Assembly (NCBI RefSeq): GCF_021272185.1
Contig: NZ_JAJSEC010000008.1
Coordinates: forward strand, 151,727 to 215,726
Direction: 5' to 3'
DNA: 64,000 bases
DNA from: Roseivivax sp. GX 12232
Lineage (GTDB): Bacteria > Pseudomonadota > Alphaproteobacteria > Rhodobacterales > Rhodobacteraceae
Part shown: positions 43,743 through 52,712 of the stretch, piece after piece
How the letters are laid out: each line of letters opens with the position of its first letter
How positions within the stretch are numbered: the stretch's first letter is position 1
The notes under the pieces: generated by a model
The model's input: only the letters and a program-made list of their open reading frames with translations
Database searches by the model: none
Told to the model about the DNA's origin: nothing
Made by a program: the position numbers and the translations under genes

Positions 43743-45035
43743 GTGTTGAAAACGAAAATTTCTGATCGCAGCGCCAAGGTCGGTATTCTCGGGATGGGAT
43801 ATGTTGGGATCCCACTCGCTATTTCCGCTGCAACCGCGGGATATTCAATTATTGGCTTCGACATAGTGCCTGAGCGCGTTCAACTACTGAACGACGGGAA
43901 AAGCCCGATTAAGCATATTACTGGCAAGGATATAAATGAACTTCGGGCTAGAGGATTTGAGGCAACCACTAACTTTTCTCGCGCCAGTGAATGCGATGTT
44001 TTAATTATCTGCGTTCCGACGCCATTAAACCAATACCGAGAGCCGGATCTCAGCTTCGTGATCTCGACAATGGCGAGCATAGCGCCACATCTACGCGCTC
44101 AACAGATGCTAAGCCTAGAGAGCACTACATGGCCGGGAACGACAAAACAGGTGTTAATGCCGTACATAGAGAAATCTGGACTCGAGATCGGCATAAACTT
44201 TTTTCTAGTATACTCTCCAGAAAGAGAAGACCCAGGGAATTCCCAATTCAATACGCGATCTATACCTAAAGTCGCCGGCGGACACACAGCCTCCTGTCTT
44301 GCCTTAGCCGAGGAATTTTATGGAACATTCATCGATAAGATTGTTCCGGTAAGCTCGACAGATGCAGCAGAGATGGTAAAACTACTTGAGAACATTCACA
44401 GGTCCGTTAATATTGGACTTGCAAATGAAATGAAAATCGTAGCTGATGCGATGGGCCTCGATATATTTGAAATTATTGATGCAGCCAAAACAAAGCCATT
44501 TGGCTTCACAGCATATTATCCTGGCCCTGGAATTGGTGGCCACTGCATACCAATTGATCCCTTTTATCTCACTTGGAAAGCTCGAGAGTTTGGCCTGCAT
44601 ACACGCTTCATTGAGCTTGCGGGAGAAATTAATGCGGCAATGCCACAATACGTTGTTGACAAGACCATACGAGCACTTAACGAAAATGGCAAAAGCCTTC
44701 AAGGTGCGAAAATACTTGCCTTGGGCATCGCCTACAAGAGAGACGTGGATGATATGCGCGAAAGTCCTTCGGTATTTGTGATGGAGCTTCTTCGCGATTG
44801 GGGTGCAGAAGTGCAATATTCTGATCCGAACGTACCGGTTTTCCCCGAAATGCGAGAGCATTCCTTTGATTTGATTTCAGTGAACCTTACACCAGAAGTA
44901 GTGACCGATTTCGACGCCGTGCTTATCCTCACTGACCATTCGGACATTGACTATGAAATGATCCGGGCAAATGCCCGCATTCTTGTCGACACGCGCGGGA
45001 AATTTCGCGGTGATGGCGCCATAGTCCGAGCCTGA
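43743..45035 (+). CDS. wbpA: UDP-N-acetylglucosamine 6-dehydrogenase
   Basis: A 430-residue NAD-dependent UDP-sugar dehydrogenase that oxidises C6 of UDP-GlcNAc to UDP-GlcNAcA. Seen are the Rossmann start [25 protein letters not shown], the Lys/Asn helix [16 protein letters not shown] and the catalytic Cys in [16 protein letters not shown]. The start is GTG 43743 (or TTG 43746). The gene is far more AT-rich than its neighbours, with frequent ATA, TTA and AGA codons, a sign of recent transfer. It is the first step of the UDP-ManNAc3NAcA route completed by wlbA, wbpE, wbpD and wbpI downstream. Confidence 0.92.
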   Translation: MLKTKISDRSAKVGILGMGYVGIPLAISAATAGYSIIGFDIVPERVQLLNDGKSPIKHITGKDINELRARGFEATTNFSRASECDVLIICVPTPLNQYREPDLSFVISTMASIAPHLRAQQMLSLESTTWPGTTKQVLMPYIEKSGLEIGINFFLVYSPEREDPGNSQFNTRSIPKVAGGHTASCLALAEEFYGTFIDKIVPVSSTDAAEMVKLLENIHRSVNIGLANEMKIVADAMGLDIFEIIDAAKTKPFGFTAYYPGPGIGGHCIPIDPFYLTWKAREFGLHTRFIELAGEINAAMPQYVVDKTIRALNENGKSLQGAKILALGIAYKRDVDDMRESPSVFVMELLRDWGAEVQYSDPNVPVFPEMREHSFDLISVNLTPEVVTDFDAVLILTDHSDIDYEMIRANARILVDTRGKFRGDGAIVRA

Positions 45036-45046
45036 GGAAAGAACAA

Positions 45047-45994
45047 ATGAAGCAGCAATTCGCCCTCATCGGCGCGGCCGGCTATATCGCGCCCCGCCAC
45101 CTCAAAGCTATTCATGATGTTGGCGGCAACCTCGCTGTTGCCTACGATATAAACGATAGCGTCGGCGTTATGGATAGTCACTTCCCTGACGCTGCCTTCT
45201 TCACAGAGTTTGAACGTTTCGAAGCACATGTGCACGCATTGCGCCATGCTGGTCAGGGCATCGGCCATATTGGCATTTGCTCGCCAAACTATTTACACAA
45301 ATCGCATATGTCCTTCGCCCTCCGTAGCGGCGCCGATGCCATCTGCGAAAAGCCTCTGGTTTTGAATCCTGAAGATCTTGACGATCTGGCCGATCTTGAG
45401 AAAGAAACAGGGCGGACGATCAACTCGATCCTGCAGCTGCGACTTCATCATTCAATTATCGCGCTACGCAACAAGATCGCGAATGGCCCTACTGATAAAG
45501 TCTATGATGTCGACCTTGGATATTTCACATCCCGTGGTGCCTGGTATTATGCAAGTTGGAAGGGCTTCGATCATAAATCGGGAGGCATTGCAACGAACAT
45601 CGGCGTGCATTTCTACGACATGTTGAGCTTTGTGTTCGGCCCGATCCGCGAAAATATTGTGCATTTTCGGGGCCCGGATGCGGCAGCGGGATACCTTGAA
45701 TTTTCTCAAGCACGCGTGCGCTGGATCCTGTCCATAAATCGCGATCATCTGCCGGATCATACTCCGCCAGGTCAAAGTACGCACCGCTCGATTACCGTGG
45801 AGGGCGAGGAAATCGAGTTTTCAGGCGGCTTCACGGATCTCCACACCGCGAGCTATCAAAACATTCTGGAGGGCAATGGGTATGGCTTGGAAGTGGTACG
45901 TCCCTCGATCGAGGTCGTCAGCCATATCCGTGACGCACCAATCGAGCCCGGCCGTGGTGAGCAACATCCCGAAATTAAGAAAATCCTGAGATGA
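45047..45994 (+). CDS. wlbA: Gfo/Idh/MocA oxidoreductase (UDP-GlcNAcA 3-dehydrogenase)
   Basis: A 315-residue NAD-dependent oxidoreductase matching WlbA/WbpB, which oxidises C3 of UDP-GlcNAcA. The NAD site is ALIGAAGYIAPRHLKAI; SPNYLHKSHMSFAL and the catalytic-Lys segment ICEKPLVLNPEDL near 100 follow, then HKSGGIATNIGVHFYDML with the usual Gly-His region. Length (315) fits. It starts 11 bp after wbpA and overlaps wbpD by four bases. GC is intermediate between wbpA and the later genes. Confidence 0.92.
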   Translation: MKQQFALIGAAGYIAPRHLKAIHDVGGNLAVAYDINDSVGVMDSHFPDAAFFTEFERFEAHVHALRHAGQGIGHIGICSPNYLHKSHMSFALRSGADAICEKPLVLNPEDLDDLADLEKETGRTINSILQLRLHHSIIALRNKIANGPTDKVYDVDLGYFTSRGAWYYASWKGFDHKSGGIATNIGVHFYDMLSFVFGPIRENIVHFRGPDAAAGYLEFSQARVRWILSINRDHLPDHTPPGQSTHRSITVEGEEIEFSGGFTDLHTASYQNILEGNGYGLEVVRPSIEVVSHIRDAPIEPGRGEQHPEIKKILR

Positions 45995-46614
45995 GCGAAG
46001 CGCAGAAAAATATTAATCACCCCGGTATCGCAGATGGCGCGGAAATCTCCACTGAGGCTTTTGTTCACCTAAGCGCATGGGTGGATGCAGGCGCAAAAAT
46101 TGGAGCCGGAGTGAAGCTCTGGCACTTTGTGCATGTTCTTTCCAACACTACTATCGGCACCGGATCTATTCTCGGCCAGAACGTAATGGCGGGTCCTGAT
46201 GTTCGTATCGGCAAGGCGTGCAAAATCCAAAACAATGTCGCACTTTATAAAGGTGTTACGCTCGAAGACGATGTCTTCTGTGGCCCGTCATGCGTATTTA
46301 CAAATGTTCTCACGCCGCGCGCTCATGTGGAACGCAAGAGTGAGTTTGGACGTACAATAGTCAAGCGAGGCGCCACGATTGGAGCCAATGCCACGATCGT
46401 TTGCGGAAACACTCTGGGCGCTTATTGCATGATCGCAGCAGGTGCCGTGGTCACAAAGGACGTACCTGATTACGCGCTGATGGCAGGCGTGCCGGCCCGA
46501 CGCGTCGGATGGGTGGGGCGATCCGGAGATCGTCTTGATGATAACCTGATCTGTCCGCGAACTGGCGAACGGTATTTTCTAAATGACGGCTCATTGCGGA
46601 TGCTGGAAGACTAA
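45991..46614 (+). CDS. wbpD: UDP-2-acetamido-3-amino-glucuronate N-acetyltransferase
   Basis: A 207-residue left-handed beta-helix (hexapeptide) acetyltransferase that acetylates the 3-amino group of the UDP-sugar acid. Repeated [LIV]-G-x4 turns are seen (IGAGVKLWHFVHVLSNTTIG; TIGANATIVCGNTLGAYCMI), ending with VTKDVPDYALMAGVPARRVG. The ATG overlaps the wlbA stop by four bases (ATGA). Active as a trimer in relatives such as WbpD/WlbB. Confidence 0.92.
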   Translation: MSEAQKNINHPGIADGAEISTEAFVHLSAWVDAGAKIGAGVKLWHFVHVLSNTTIGTGSILGQNVMAGPDVRIGKACKIQNNVALYKGVTLEDDVFCGPSCVFTNVLTPRAHVERKSEFGRTIVKRGATIGANATIVCGNTLGAYCMIAAGAVVTKDVPDYALMAGVPARRVGWVGRSGDRLDDNLICPRTGERYFLNDGSLRMLED

Positions 46615-46615
46615 C

Positions 46616-47734
46616 ATGCAATTCATCGATCTCGCCGCACAGCAGGCACGTATCCGAGACCGGCTCGACGCCCGAATCGCTTCCGTTCTGGATCACGGAA
46701 AATACATCATGGGACCGGAGGTCCGCGAGCTAGAAGAAAAGCTTGCCGCGTTCTGCGGCGCGAAACATTGCATCGCTTGTGCCAACGGGACCGATGCGTT
46801 GCAGCTGGCACTGATGGCTCTCGGGATCCGGACTGGGGATGCGGTCTTCGTGCCATCTTTCACCTTTGCAGCCACAGCCGAGGTCGTGCCATGCATGGGG
46901 GCCACCCCGGTCTTCGTCGATATCGACCCAACCACCTACAATATGGACCCGGCCAGCCTAGACCGCGCCATTGCCCATGCCCGCGAGCTAGGCCTAAGGC
47001 CGGCGGTCGTTGTCCCGGTTGATCTATTCGGTCTGCCGGCGGACTACCCGGCGCTGCAGGCGATTGCCAACGACGAGGGACTAAGCCTGATCGGCGACAG
47101 CGCACAGGGCTTTGGCGGGATGATCAACGCGCAAATGACCGGCACATTCGCTGATATCACTACGACCAGCTTTTTTCCGGCGAAACCTCTGGGTTGTTAT
47201 GGCGATGGAGGGGCTTTATTTACGGACGACGCTGAAACGGCGGCCCTTTTGGACAGCTTGCGGATCCACGGCAAAAGCACCGAGAAGTACGACAACGTGC
47301 GGATCGGGATGAACTCAAGGCTGGATACGCTTCAGGCCGCTATCCTGATAGAAAAGCTCGCGATCTATGATGACGAGATCAAGGCTCGCCAGCGCGTAGC
47401 TGAGGCTTATACCGCCGCGCTGTATGATTGCTTTGTCACGCCCCATGTGCCCGAAGGCTATCGTTCGATCTGGGCGCAATACACACTTGGTGCCGAAGAT
47501 GGCGCGGCGCGGGATCGAATCATGAATTCGCTCAAGGCTAAGAAAATCCCGACCGTTGTCTATTACCCGCGCCCCTTGCACACTCAAGGCGCCTATGTCG
47601 AGTTTCCGCGCGATCCGGCTGGCCTGCCCGCCAGCGAGGCAGCAGCCCGACGCGTCTTTTCAATACCAATGCACCCTTATCAAAGTGTGGATGACCGATC
47701 CCGTGTCATCGCCGCCCTGACGATTGAGAGCTGA
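46616..47734 (+). CDS. wbpE: DegT/DnrJ/EryC1 aminotransferase (UDP-sugar 3-aminotransferase)
   Basis: A 372-residue PLP enzyme that transaminates the 3-keto UDP-GlcNAcA made by WlbA, using glutamate. The PLP Lys is in SFFPAKPLGCYGDGGALF near 185; CANGTDALQLALMALG and DSAQGFGG are the other cofactor contacts. The start is ATG 46616 (MQFIDLAAQQARIRDRLD, as in WbpE/WlbC), two bases after the wbpD stop. Confidence 0.92.
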   Translation: MQFIDLAAQQARIRDRLDARIASVLDHGKYIMGPEVRELEEKLAAFCGAKHCIACANGTDALQLALMALGIRTGDAVFVPSFTFAATAEVVPCMGATPVFVDIDPTTYNMDPASLDRAIAHARELGLRPAVVVPVDLFGLPADYPALQAIANDEGLSLIGDSAQGFGGMINAQMTGTFADITTTSFFPAKPLGCYGDGGALFTDDAETAALLDSLRIHGKSTEKYDNVRIGMNSRLDTLQAAILIEKLAIYDDEIKARQRVAEAYTAALYDCFVTPHVPEGYRSIWAQYTLGAEDGAARDRIMNSLKAKKIPTVVYYPRPLHTQGAYVEFPRDPAGLPASEAAARRVFSIPMHPYQSVDDRSRVIAALTIES

Positions 47735-47738
47735 ACCA

Positions 47739-48773
47739 ATGAAAAGCCTTGACAAACCTATCCTTATCACCGGAGGTACTGGCTCCTTCGGCAAGACTAT
47801 GCTGCGTGCGCTTCTAAAAAGAGGTGCGCCTGAAGTCAGGGTCTTCAGCCGCGACGAGGAAAAACAGGATGCGCTCCGCAATGATTTGCGCGACGGGCGC
47901 GTGCGCTTTTTAATTGGCGACATTCGCGACCGCGACAGCTTGGACCGCGCGATGCTTGGGGTAGGTTCGGTCTTTCACGCGGCCGCCCTGAAACAGGTGC
48001 CGTCATGTGAGTTTTTCCCTATGGAGGCGATCAAGACTAATGTGATCGGCTCGGAAAACGTGATCCGCTCGGCCATAGGGGCTGAGGTCGACAATCTAGT
48101 GTGTCTTTCGACCGACAAGGCGGTCTTCCCTATCAACACTATGGGCATGTCGAAGGCGATCATGGAGAAGGCGGCTCAGGCCGCCGCGCGCGAAATCGGC
48201 GCAGATGCCAAGACCACGATTAGCTCAGTGCGGTATGGCAATGTTATGTATTCGCGCGGCTCGGTCATTCCTTTGTTCATCCGCCAGATCAAATCTGGTC
48301 GCCCGATCACTATCACCGAACCCTCGATGACCCGATTTCTGATGCCTTTGCGCGACAGTGTGGCGTTGGTCCTTTTTGCCTTCGAGAACGCTCGTCAGGG
48401 GGATTTATTCATCAAGAAGGCGGCAGCCTCGACTATTGCTGATCTGGTCGAAGCGCTCAAAGGTCTGTTTGGGGTGCCCGATCACCCGGTTGAGGTTATC
48501 GGCTGGCGCCATGGCGAAAAACTCTATGAAACTCTGGCCAGCGCCCAGGAACAGGCCCAGTCTGAGGACATAGGTGATTTCATCCGAATCCTGATGGATG
48601 AGCGAGATCTGGACTACCAAGCGTACACGAGCGAGGGCGACAGTCACACCGCAGCCTTCGAAGATTACCATTCGCACAACACTGAGCGACTGGGAGTGAA
48701 GGAGGTGATGGCCCTTCTGCAGAGCCTGCCGGAAATTCAATCCGACCTCGCACTCTGGAAGGAGCGCCGATGA
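47739..48773 (+). CDS. capE: UDP-GlcNAc 4,6-dehydratase (5-inverting), CapE/FnlA type
   Basis: A 344-residue SDR-fold enzyme, first step from UDP-GlcNAc to UDP-L-FucNAc. It has TGGTGSFGKTMLRALL for NAD(P), AAALKQVPSCEFFPMEA, and STDKAVFPINTMGMSKAIME where Met replaces the usual catalytic Tyr (M-x3-K), the mark of 5-inverting dehydratases such as CapE and PseB. The start ATG 47739 follows the wbpE stop by four bases. It overlaps capF by four bases. Confidence 0.92.
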   Translation: MKSLDKPILITGGTGSFGKTMLRALLKRGAPEVRVFSRDEEKQDALRNDLRDGRVRFLIGDIRDRDSLDRAMLGVGSVFHAAALKQVPSCEFFPMEAIKTNVIGSENVIRSAIGAEVDNLVCLSTDKAVFPINTMGMSKAIMEKAAQAAAREIGADAKTTISSVRYGNVMYSRGSVIPLFIRQIKSGRPITITEPSMTRFLMPLRDSVALVLFAFENARQGDLFIKKAAASTIADLVEALKGLFGVPDHPVEVIGWRHGEKLYETLASAQEQAQSEDIGDFIRILMDERDLDYQAYTSEGDSHTAAFEDYHSHNTERLGVKEVMALLQSLPEIQSDLALWKERR

Positions 48774-49891
48774 AACGGATCGTCGTTACTGGGGCAGGCG
48801 GCCTGCTAGGGTTTCATGCCAGCGCGCACCTGCATGCCGCCAACTGCGCCGCCCGCTTCAGAGACGCGACCGCGCCCTTTGAGCTTCTTCGCCTCGACCG
48901 AGCGGGTTTCGAAACCGACGCAACTCTGCAAGCGGCGCTGACAGGGGCCGACATCGTGCTGCATTTCGCCGGTGTCAATCGCGGTGATCCGGCAGAGGTC
49001 GAGGCTGCTAACCCGGCCATTGCTCAACGGCTCGTCACGGCCTGCCAGGCGGTAGCGGCCACGCCGCACGTAGTCTATGCCAATTCAGTCCATGCCGCGG
49101 GCGATACGCCTTACGGGCGCGGCAAGGCCGCTGCCGCGAGGATACTCGCCTCGTCGGATTGCGGTTTTACCGACCTAGTGCTGCCGCATATCTTCGGCGA
49201 AGGCGCACGGCCCTTTTACAACAACGTCACTGCCACGCTGATCGACCGGGTTCTCAAGGACATCACCCCCGACATCACCCCCGACGGCCGGGTCAACCTG
49301 TTGCATGCGGGCGCTGCGGTCGACATCGCGATTGACGCAGCGCTGGCAGGACGGACCGGGCAGGAGTTTCCCGCTGGCCGCGCAATGTCGGTTCCCGACC
49401 TTTACGCGCGGCTGCTGGTATTCCACGACGGCTACGTAGCCAACATCTATCCGGCGCTAACCGATGATTTTGATGTGGCGCTTTTTAACACCTACCGTGC
49501 GGCTACCTATCCAGACAGTTGGCCGCGCCCGCTCAAGATGAACACCGATTCTCGAGGCACGCTTTTCGAGGCGGTAAAAGGGGGAGGCGGGCAAACCTTC
49601 CTATCCACCACCCATCCCGGAATCACCCGCGGTGACCATTTTCACCTGTCTAAGGTGGAACGGTTTCTCGTCGTTCAGGGCGAGGCGGTGATCCGGATGC
49701 GACGGGTGCTGGATGGCACGGTCCAAAATTACCACGTCACCGGCGACGCACCGGCCCCCGTGGACATGCCAACCCTATACACCCATTCGATCGAGAATGT
49801 TGGTAGCGGGCAGCTGTTGACGCTGTTCTGGACCCATGACCTGTTTGACCCGCAACACCCCGACACGTTTGCAGACAAGGTCCTGTCATGA
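48770..49891 (+). CDS. capF: Bifunctional UDP-sugar reductase/epimerase CapF/FnlB type
   Basis: A 373-residue two-domain enzyme: an N-terminal SDR reductase (VTGAGGLLGFHASAHL; NSVHAAGDTPYGRGKAAAAR with Tyr/Lys) and a C-terminal cupin (GITRGDHFHLSKVERFLVVQ) that epimerises C3 of the CapE product before reduction at C4. The cupin His/Glu metal ligands are visible. A short direct duplication encodes DITPDITPDG (bases ~49260-49285). It overlaps capE and capG by four bases each. Confidence 0.92.
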   Translation: MKRIVVTGAGGLLGFHASAHLHAANCAARFRDATAPFELLRLDRAGFETDATLQAALTGADIVLHFAGVNRGDPAEVEAANPAIAQRLVTACQAVAATPHVVYANSVHAAGDTPYGRGKAAAARILASSDCGFTDLVLPHIFGEGARPFYNNVTATLIDRVLKDITPDITPDGRVNLLHAGAAVDIAIDAALAGRTGQEFPAGRAMSVPDLYARLLVFHDGYVANIYPALTDDFDVALFNTYRAATYPDSWPRPLKMNTDSRGTLFEAVKGGGGQTFLSTTHPGITRGDHFHLSKVERFLVVQGEAVIRMRRVLDGTVQNYHVTGDAPAPVDMPTLYTHSIENVGSGQLLTLFWTHDLFDPQHPDTFADKVLS

Positions 49892-51024
49892 CAAAGACAA
49901 AGGTGATGACCATACTCGGCACCCGGCCCGAGATAATCCGCCTCAGCCGAGTGATGGCGCGGCTTGACGCCTGCACCGACCACGTGGTCGTGCATACCGG
50001 ACAGAACTGGGACTACGAACTTAACGAGGTCTTTTTCGAAGAGCTCAGCGTGCGCAAACCCGATCATTTCCTAGGCGTCGGCGGCGGGTCGCTGGGGGAA
50101 ACGCTAGGTGCGATCCTGACGCAGACCGAAAAAGTGCTGGTTCAGGAAAAACCCGACGCGGTGCTAATCCTTGGCGATACGAACTCGGCGATTTCTGCGA
50201 TCATGGCGCGGCGGCTCAAGATCCCCGTATATCACATGGAGGCGGGTAACCGTTCTTATGACCGCAACGTCCCCGAGGAGACCAATCGCCGTCTTGTCGA
50301 TCACATCGCCGATTTTAACTTGGTCTATACCGAACATGCCCGGCGACACCTGCTCTCCGAAGGGCTGGAGCATCGCCGCATTTACCTGACTGGCAGCCCG
50401 ATGCGCGAAGTTCTGGAATACCATCGCGCCGAGATCGCTGCTTCAAACATCCTGCGAAAATTGCAACTGACCGCGCGCGACTATTTCATCGTTTCGCTGC
50501 ACCGCGAAGAAAATGTCGACCATCCAGGACGTCTTCAAACGCTGATCGACGCGCTTGGCGAACTGGCGAAGTTGCATGACATGCCGGTGATCGTGTCAAC
50601 CCATCCGCGCACTCGCAAGCGGATGGAACAGACCGGTGCGACTTCGGATGACCGGATCCAGTTTCTGAAACCGTTCGGATTCTACGATTATAACCACCTT
50701 CAGATGCAGGCCTTCTGCTCCATTTCCGACAGCGGCACCATCGCCGAAGAGGCGTCCATTCTGGGGTTTCCCGCAATCACGCCACGCGATGCGATCGAAC
50801 GACCCGAAGGGTTAGACACAGGCTGTATTGTGATGACCGGTGTCAACCGCGCGGCAATTGTAAATGGCGTGGCGCTGGCGACGCAGCTTTTCTCTGGACA
50901 CGACACCGGCGCAAACCCCGTGCCCAGTGATTACTGCATTACCAACACCTCCGAACGCGTGGCCGCCCTGTTGATTGGCACTGCGCATCTGTCCAACGAC
51001 TGGGACGGTATCCGCCGGTTCTGA
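49888..51024 (+). CDS. capG: UDP-N-acetylsugar 2-epimerase CapG/FnlC type
   Basis: A 378-residue non-hydrolysing 2-epimerase (GT-B fold) that gives UDP-L-FucNAc. Features: ILGTRPEIIRLSRVMARLDA, VVHTGQNWDYELNEVFFEEL and FLGVGGGSLGETLG (Asn-Trp-Asp-Tyr replaces the WecB His motif, typical of FnlC), GDTNSAISAIMARR, MEAGNRSYDRNVPEETNRRL and SDSGTIAEEASILG. Four-base overlap with capF. Confidence 0.92.
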   Translation: MTKTKVMTILGTRPEIIRLSRVMARLDACTDHVVVHTGQNWDYELNEVFFEELSVRKPDHFLGVGGGSLGETLGAILTQTEKVLVQEKPDAVLILGDTNSAISAIMARRLKIPVYHMEAGNRSYDRNVPEETNRRLVDHIADFNLVYTEHARRHLLSEGLEHRRIYLTGSPMREVLEYHRAEIAASNILRKLQLTARDYFIVSLHREENVDHPGRLQTLIDALGELAKLHDMPVIVSTHPRTRKRMEQTGATSDDRIQFLKPFGFYDYNHLQMQAFCSISDSGTIAEEASILGFPAITPRDAIERPEGLDTGCIVMTGVNRAAIVNGVALATQLFSGHDTGANPVPSDYCITNTSERVAALLIGTAHLSNDWDGIRRF

Positions 51025-51051
51025 GGTGCAAGCTCTGAAAGGCCTCCTGCC

Positions 51052-52143
51052 ATGAAGAAGATCATCACAATCGTCGGCGCCCGACCCCAGTTCATCAAGG
51101 CTGCGATGCTGTCGCGTGTGCTCGCCGACTACCAGGGGCTGGAGGAAATTATCCTGCACACAGGCCAGCATTACGATCACGGCATGTCTGACGTGTTCTT
51201 CAGCGAAATGAACATCCCGCGGCCGAAATACAATTTGGGTGTCGGCGGCGGAAACCAAGGCGCGATGACCGGGCGACAGCTAGAGGGAATCGAAACCGTC
51301 CTGATCGATGAAAGACCCGATTGTGTGCTTGTTTACGGCGACACCAACTCGACACTGGCAGGATCGCTGGCGGCGGCTAAACTGCATATCCCCGTCGCCC
51401 ATGTCGAAGCCGGATTGAGATCCTACAATCGCAGGATGCCCGAAGAGGTCAACCGCGTGCTCACCGATCATTTGTCGCGGTTCCTGCTTACCCCGTCGCA
51501 CAAAGCGGCTCTGAATCTTGCGCGCGAAGGGCTGGAGGACGGTGTGCACTTTGTCGGTGACATTATGTACGATGCCGCGCTGTTCTACGCCGGGCAGACG
51601 GCAAGCCGTGTGGGTACGATTCTGGACAGGGTCCACCAGACGCTGGACAATTTCGTGCTGGTGACCGTCCACCGCCAAGAAAACACCGATGCTCCGGACC
51701 GGCTGGAAGCGATTCTCGACGCCCTCCGCCAGCTGGCCGCCGACCGACCTGTCGTTTTGCCGATCCATCCGCGCCTGCGCAAGATGCTGGAGGCGGGCGG
51801 GAAGTTCGACGAGATGACGCTTGGGCTAACGATTATCGCCCCGGTCGGCTTCGTCGACATGATCTCGCTGCTACAAGCCGCGTCGCTGGTGCTGACGGAT
51901 TCGGGTGGGGTTCAGAAGGAAGCCTACTTCCACGGCACGCCCGCGGTGATCCTGCGCGACGAAACCGAATGGGGCGAATTGGTGGATCTGAATTGGGCGA
52001 CTCTTTGCCCACCGAACAGCCCCGCCCATATCCTGGCCGCTGCCGACGCGATGACCGGTCGCACCGGCGACACCGAAGCCACGCCTTACGGATCGGGCGA
52101 CGCCGCGGAACGCATCGCTGCAATCCTGCTGGATGAATTGTGA
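51052..52143 (+). CDS. wbpI: UDP-GlcNAc3NAcA 2-epimerase (WecB family)
   Basis: A 363-residue non-hydrolysing 2-epimerase paralogous to capG. IVGARPQFIKAAMLSRVLAD, HTGQHYDHGMSDVFFSEMNI, YNLGVGGGNQGAMTG and AHVEAGLRSYNRRMPEEVNR resemble WbpI/WlbD more than housekeeping WecB, so it is taken as the last step to UDP-ManNAc3NAcA. A plain UDP-GlcNAc 2-epimerase role cannot be excluded. It starts 27 bp after capG. Confidence 0.88.
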   Translation: MKKIITIVGARPQFIKAAMLSRVLADYQGLEEIILHTGQHYDHGMSDVFFSEMNIPRPKYNLGVGGGNQGAMTGRQLEGIETVLIDERPDCVLVYGDTNSTLAGSLAAAKLHIPVAHVEAGLRSYNRRMPEEVNRVLTDHLSRFLLTPSHKAALNLAREGLEDGVHFVGDIMYDAALFYAGQTASRVGTILDRVHQTLDNFVLVTVHRQENTDAPDRLEAILDALRQLAADRPVVLPIHPRLRKMLEAGGKFDEMTLGLTIIAPVGFVDMISLLQAASLVLTDSGGVQKEAYFHGTPAVILRDETEWGELVDLNWATLCPPNSPAHILAAADAMTGRTGDTEATPYGSGDAAERIAAILLDEL

Positions 52144-52712
52144 CATCGCCAGGTGCCGACGCGGTGGTGCGGTTTTACCGCTGTTCCAACCCGGACACGT
52201 TGGGCGTGCCTCCAGACGGTGCGCTCACGTCACAGGTGCGGCTCTGGCGGCCAGGAGATGCGCCTCCGGGACCAGACATTTTCATTGGTCGCGCGCACCT
52301 AGCCTACATTGCTTTTCACCGTCTGGGCATTTTTGCAAATCCAGATTACAGCGCGCTCTGCTTGGATGACGACAGCGGCAGGCCACTGCATGTTAGCTGC
52401 ATCTTCCCACGGTACTTCCGCTTTCCCTTCATGGCGGCTGATGACTTGCAGATTGGCGCAACCCATACCGAACCGGACGCCCGCGGCCGGGGCTTGGCGC
52501 AACGCGCTTTGATCGAGGCTGTGCGCCGGTTGGCCCGCCCTGGGCGAGCTTTCTGGTACTTGACCGAGGCCACCAACGTGGCCTCCTGCGCCGTGGTAGA
52601 AAAAGCCGGTTTTGATTGGGTCGGCAGTGGGGCCCGTATCCCCAGACTTGGAATTGGCGCGTTGAGCGCCTATCGGCTAACGCGACCGGATCCACGCGCG
52701 GCGCTGAAATGA
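52140..52712 (+). CDS. GNAT family N-acetyltransferase
   Basis: A 190-residue protein with a GNAT fold; the acetyl-CoA motif is IGATHTEPDARGRGLAQRAL near 100-120, with AFWYLTEATNVASCAVVEKA after it. The start GTG 52140 overlaps the wbpI stop. In this setting it likely acylates an amino sugar, perhaps the one made by the next gene's aminotransferase, but the acceptor is unknown. Confidence 0.82.
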   Translation: MTSPGADAVVRFYRCSNPDTLGVPPDGALTSQVRLWRPGDAPPGPDIFIGRAHLAYIAFHRLGIFANPDYSALCLDDDSGRPLHVSCIFPRYFRFPFMAADDLQIGATHTEPDARGRGLAQRALIEAVRRLARPGRAFWYLTEATNVASCAVVEKAGFDWVGSGARIPRLGIGALSAYRLTRPDPRAALK

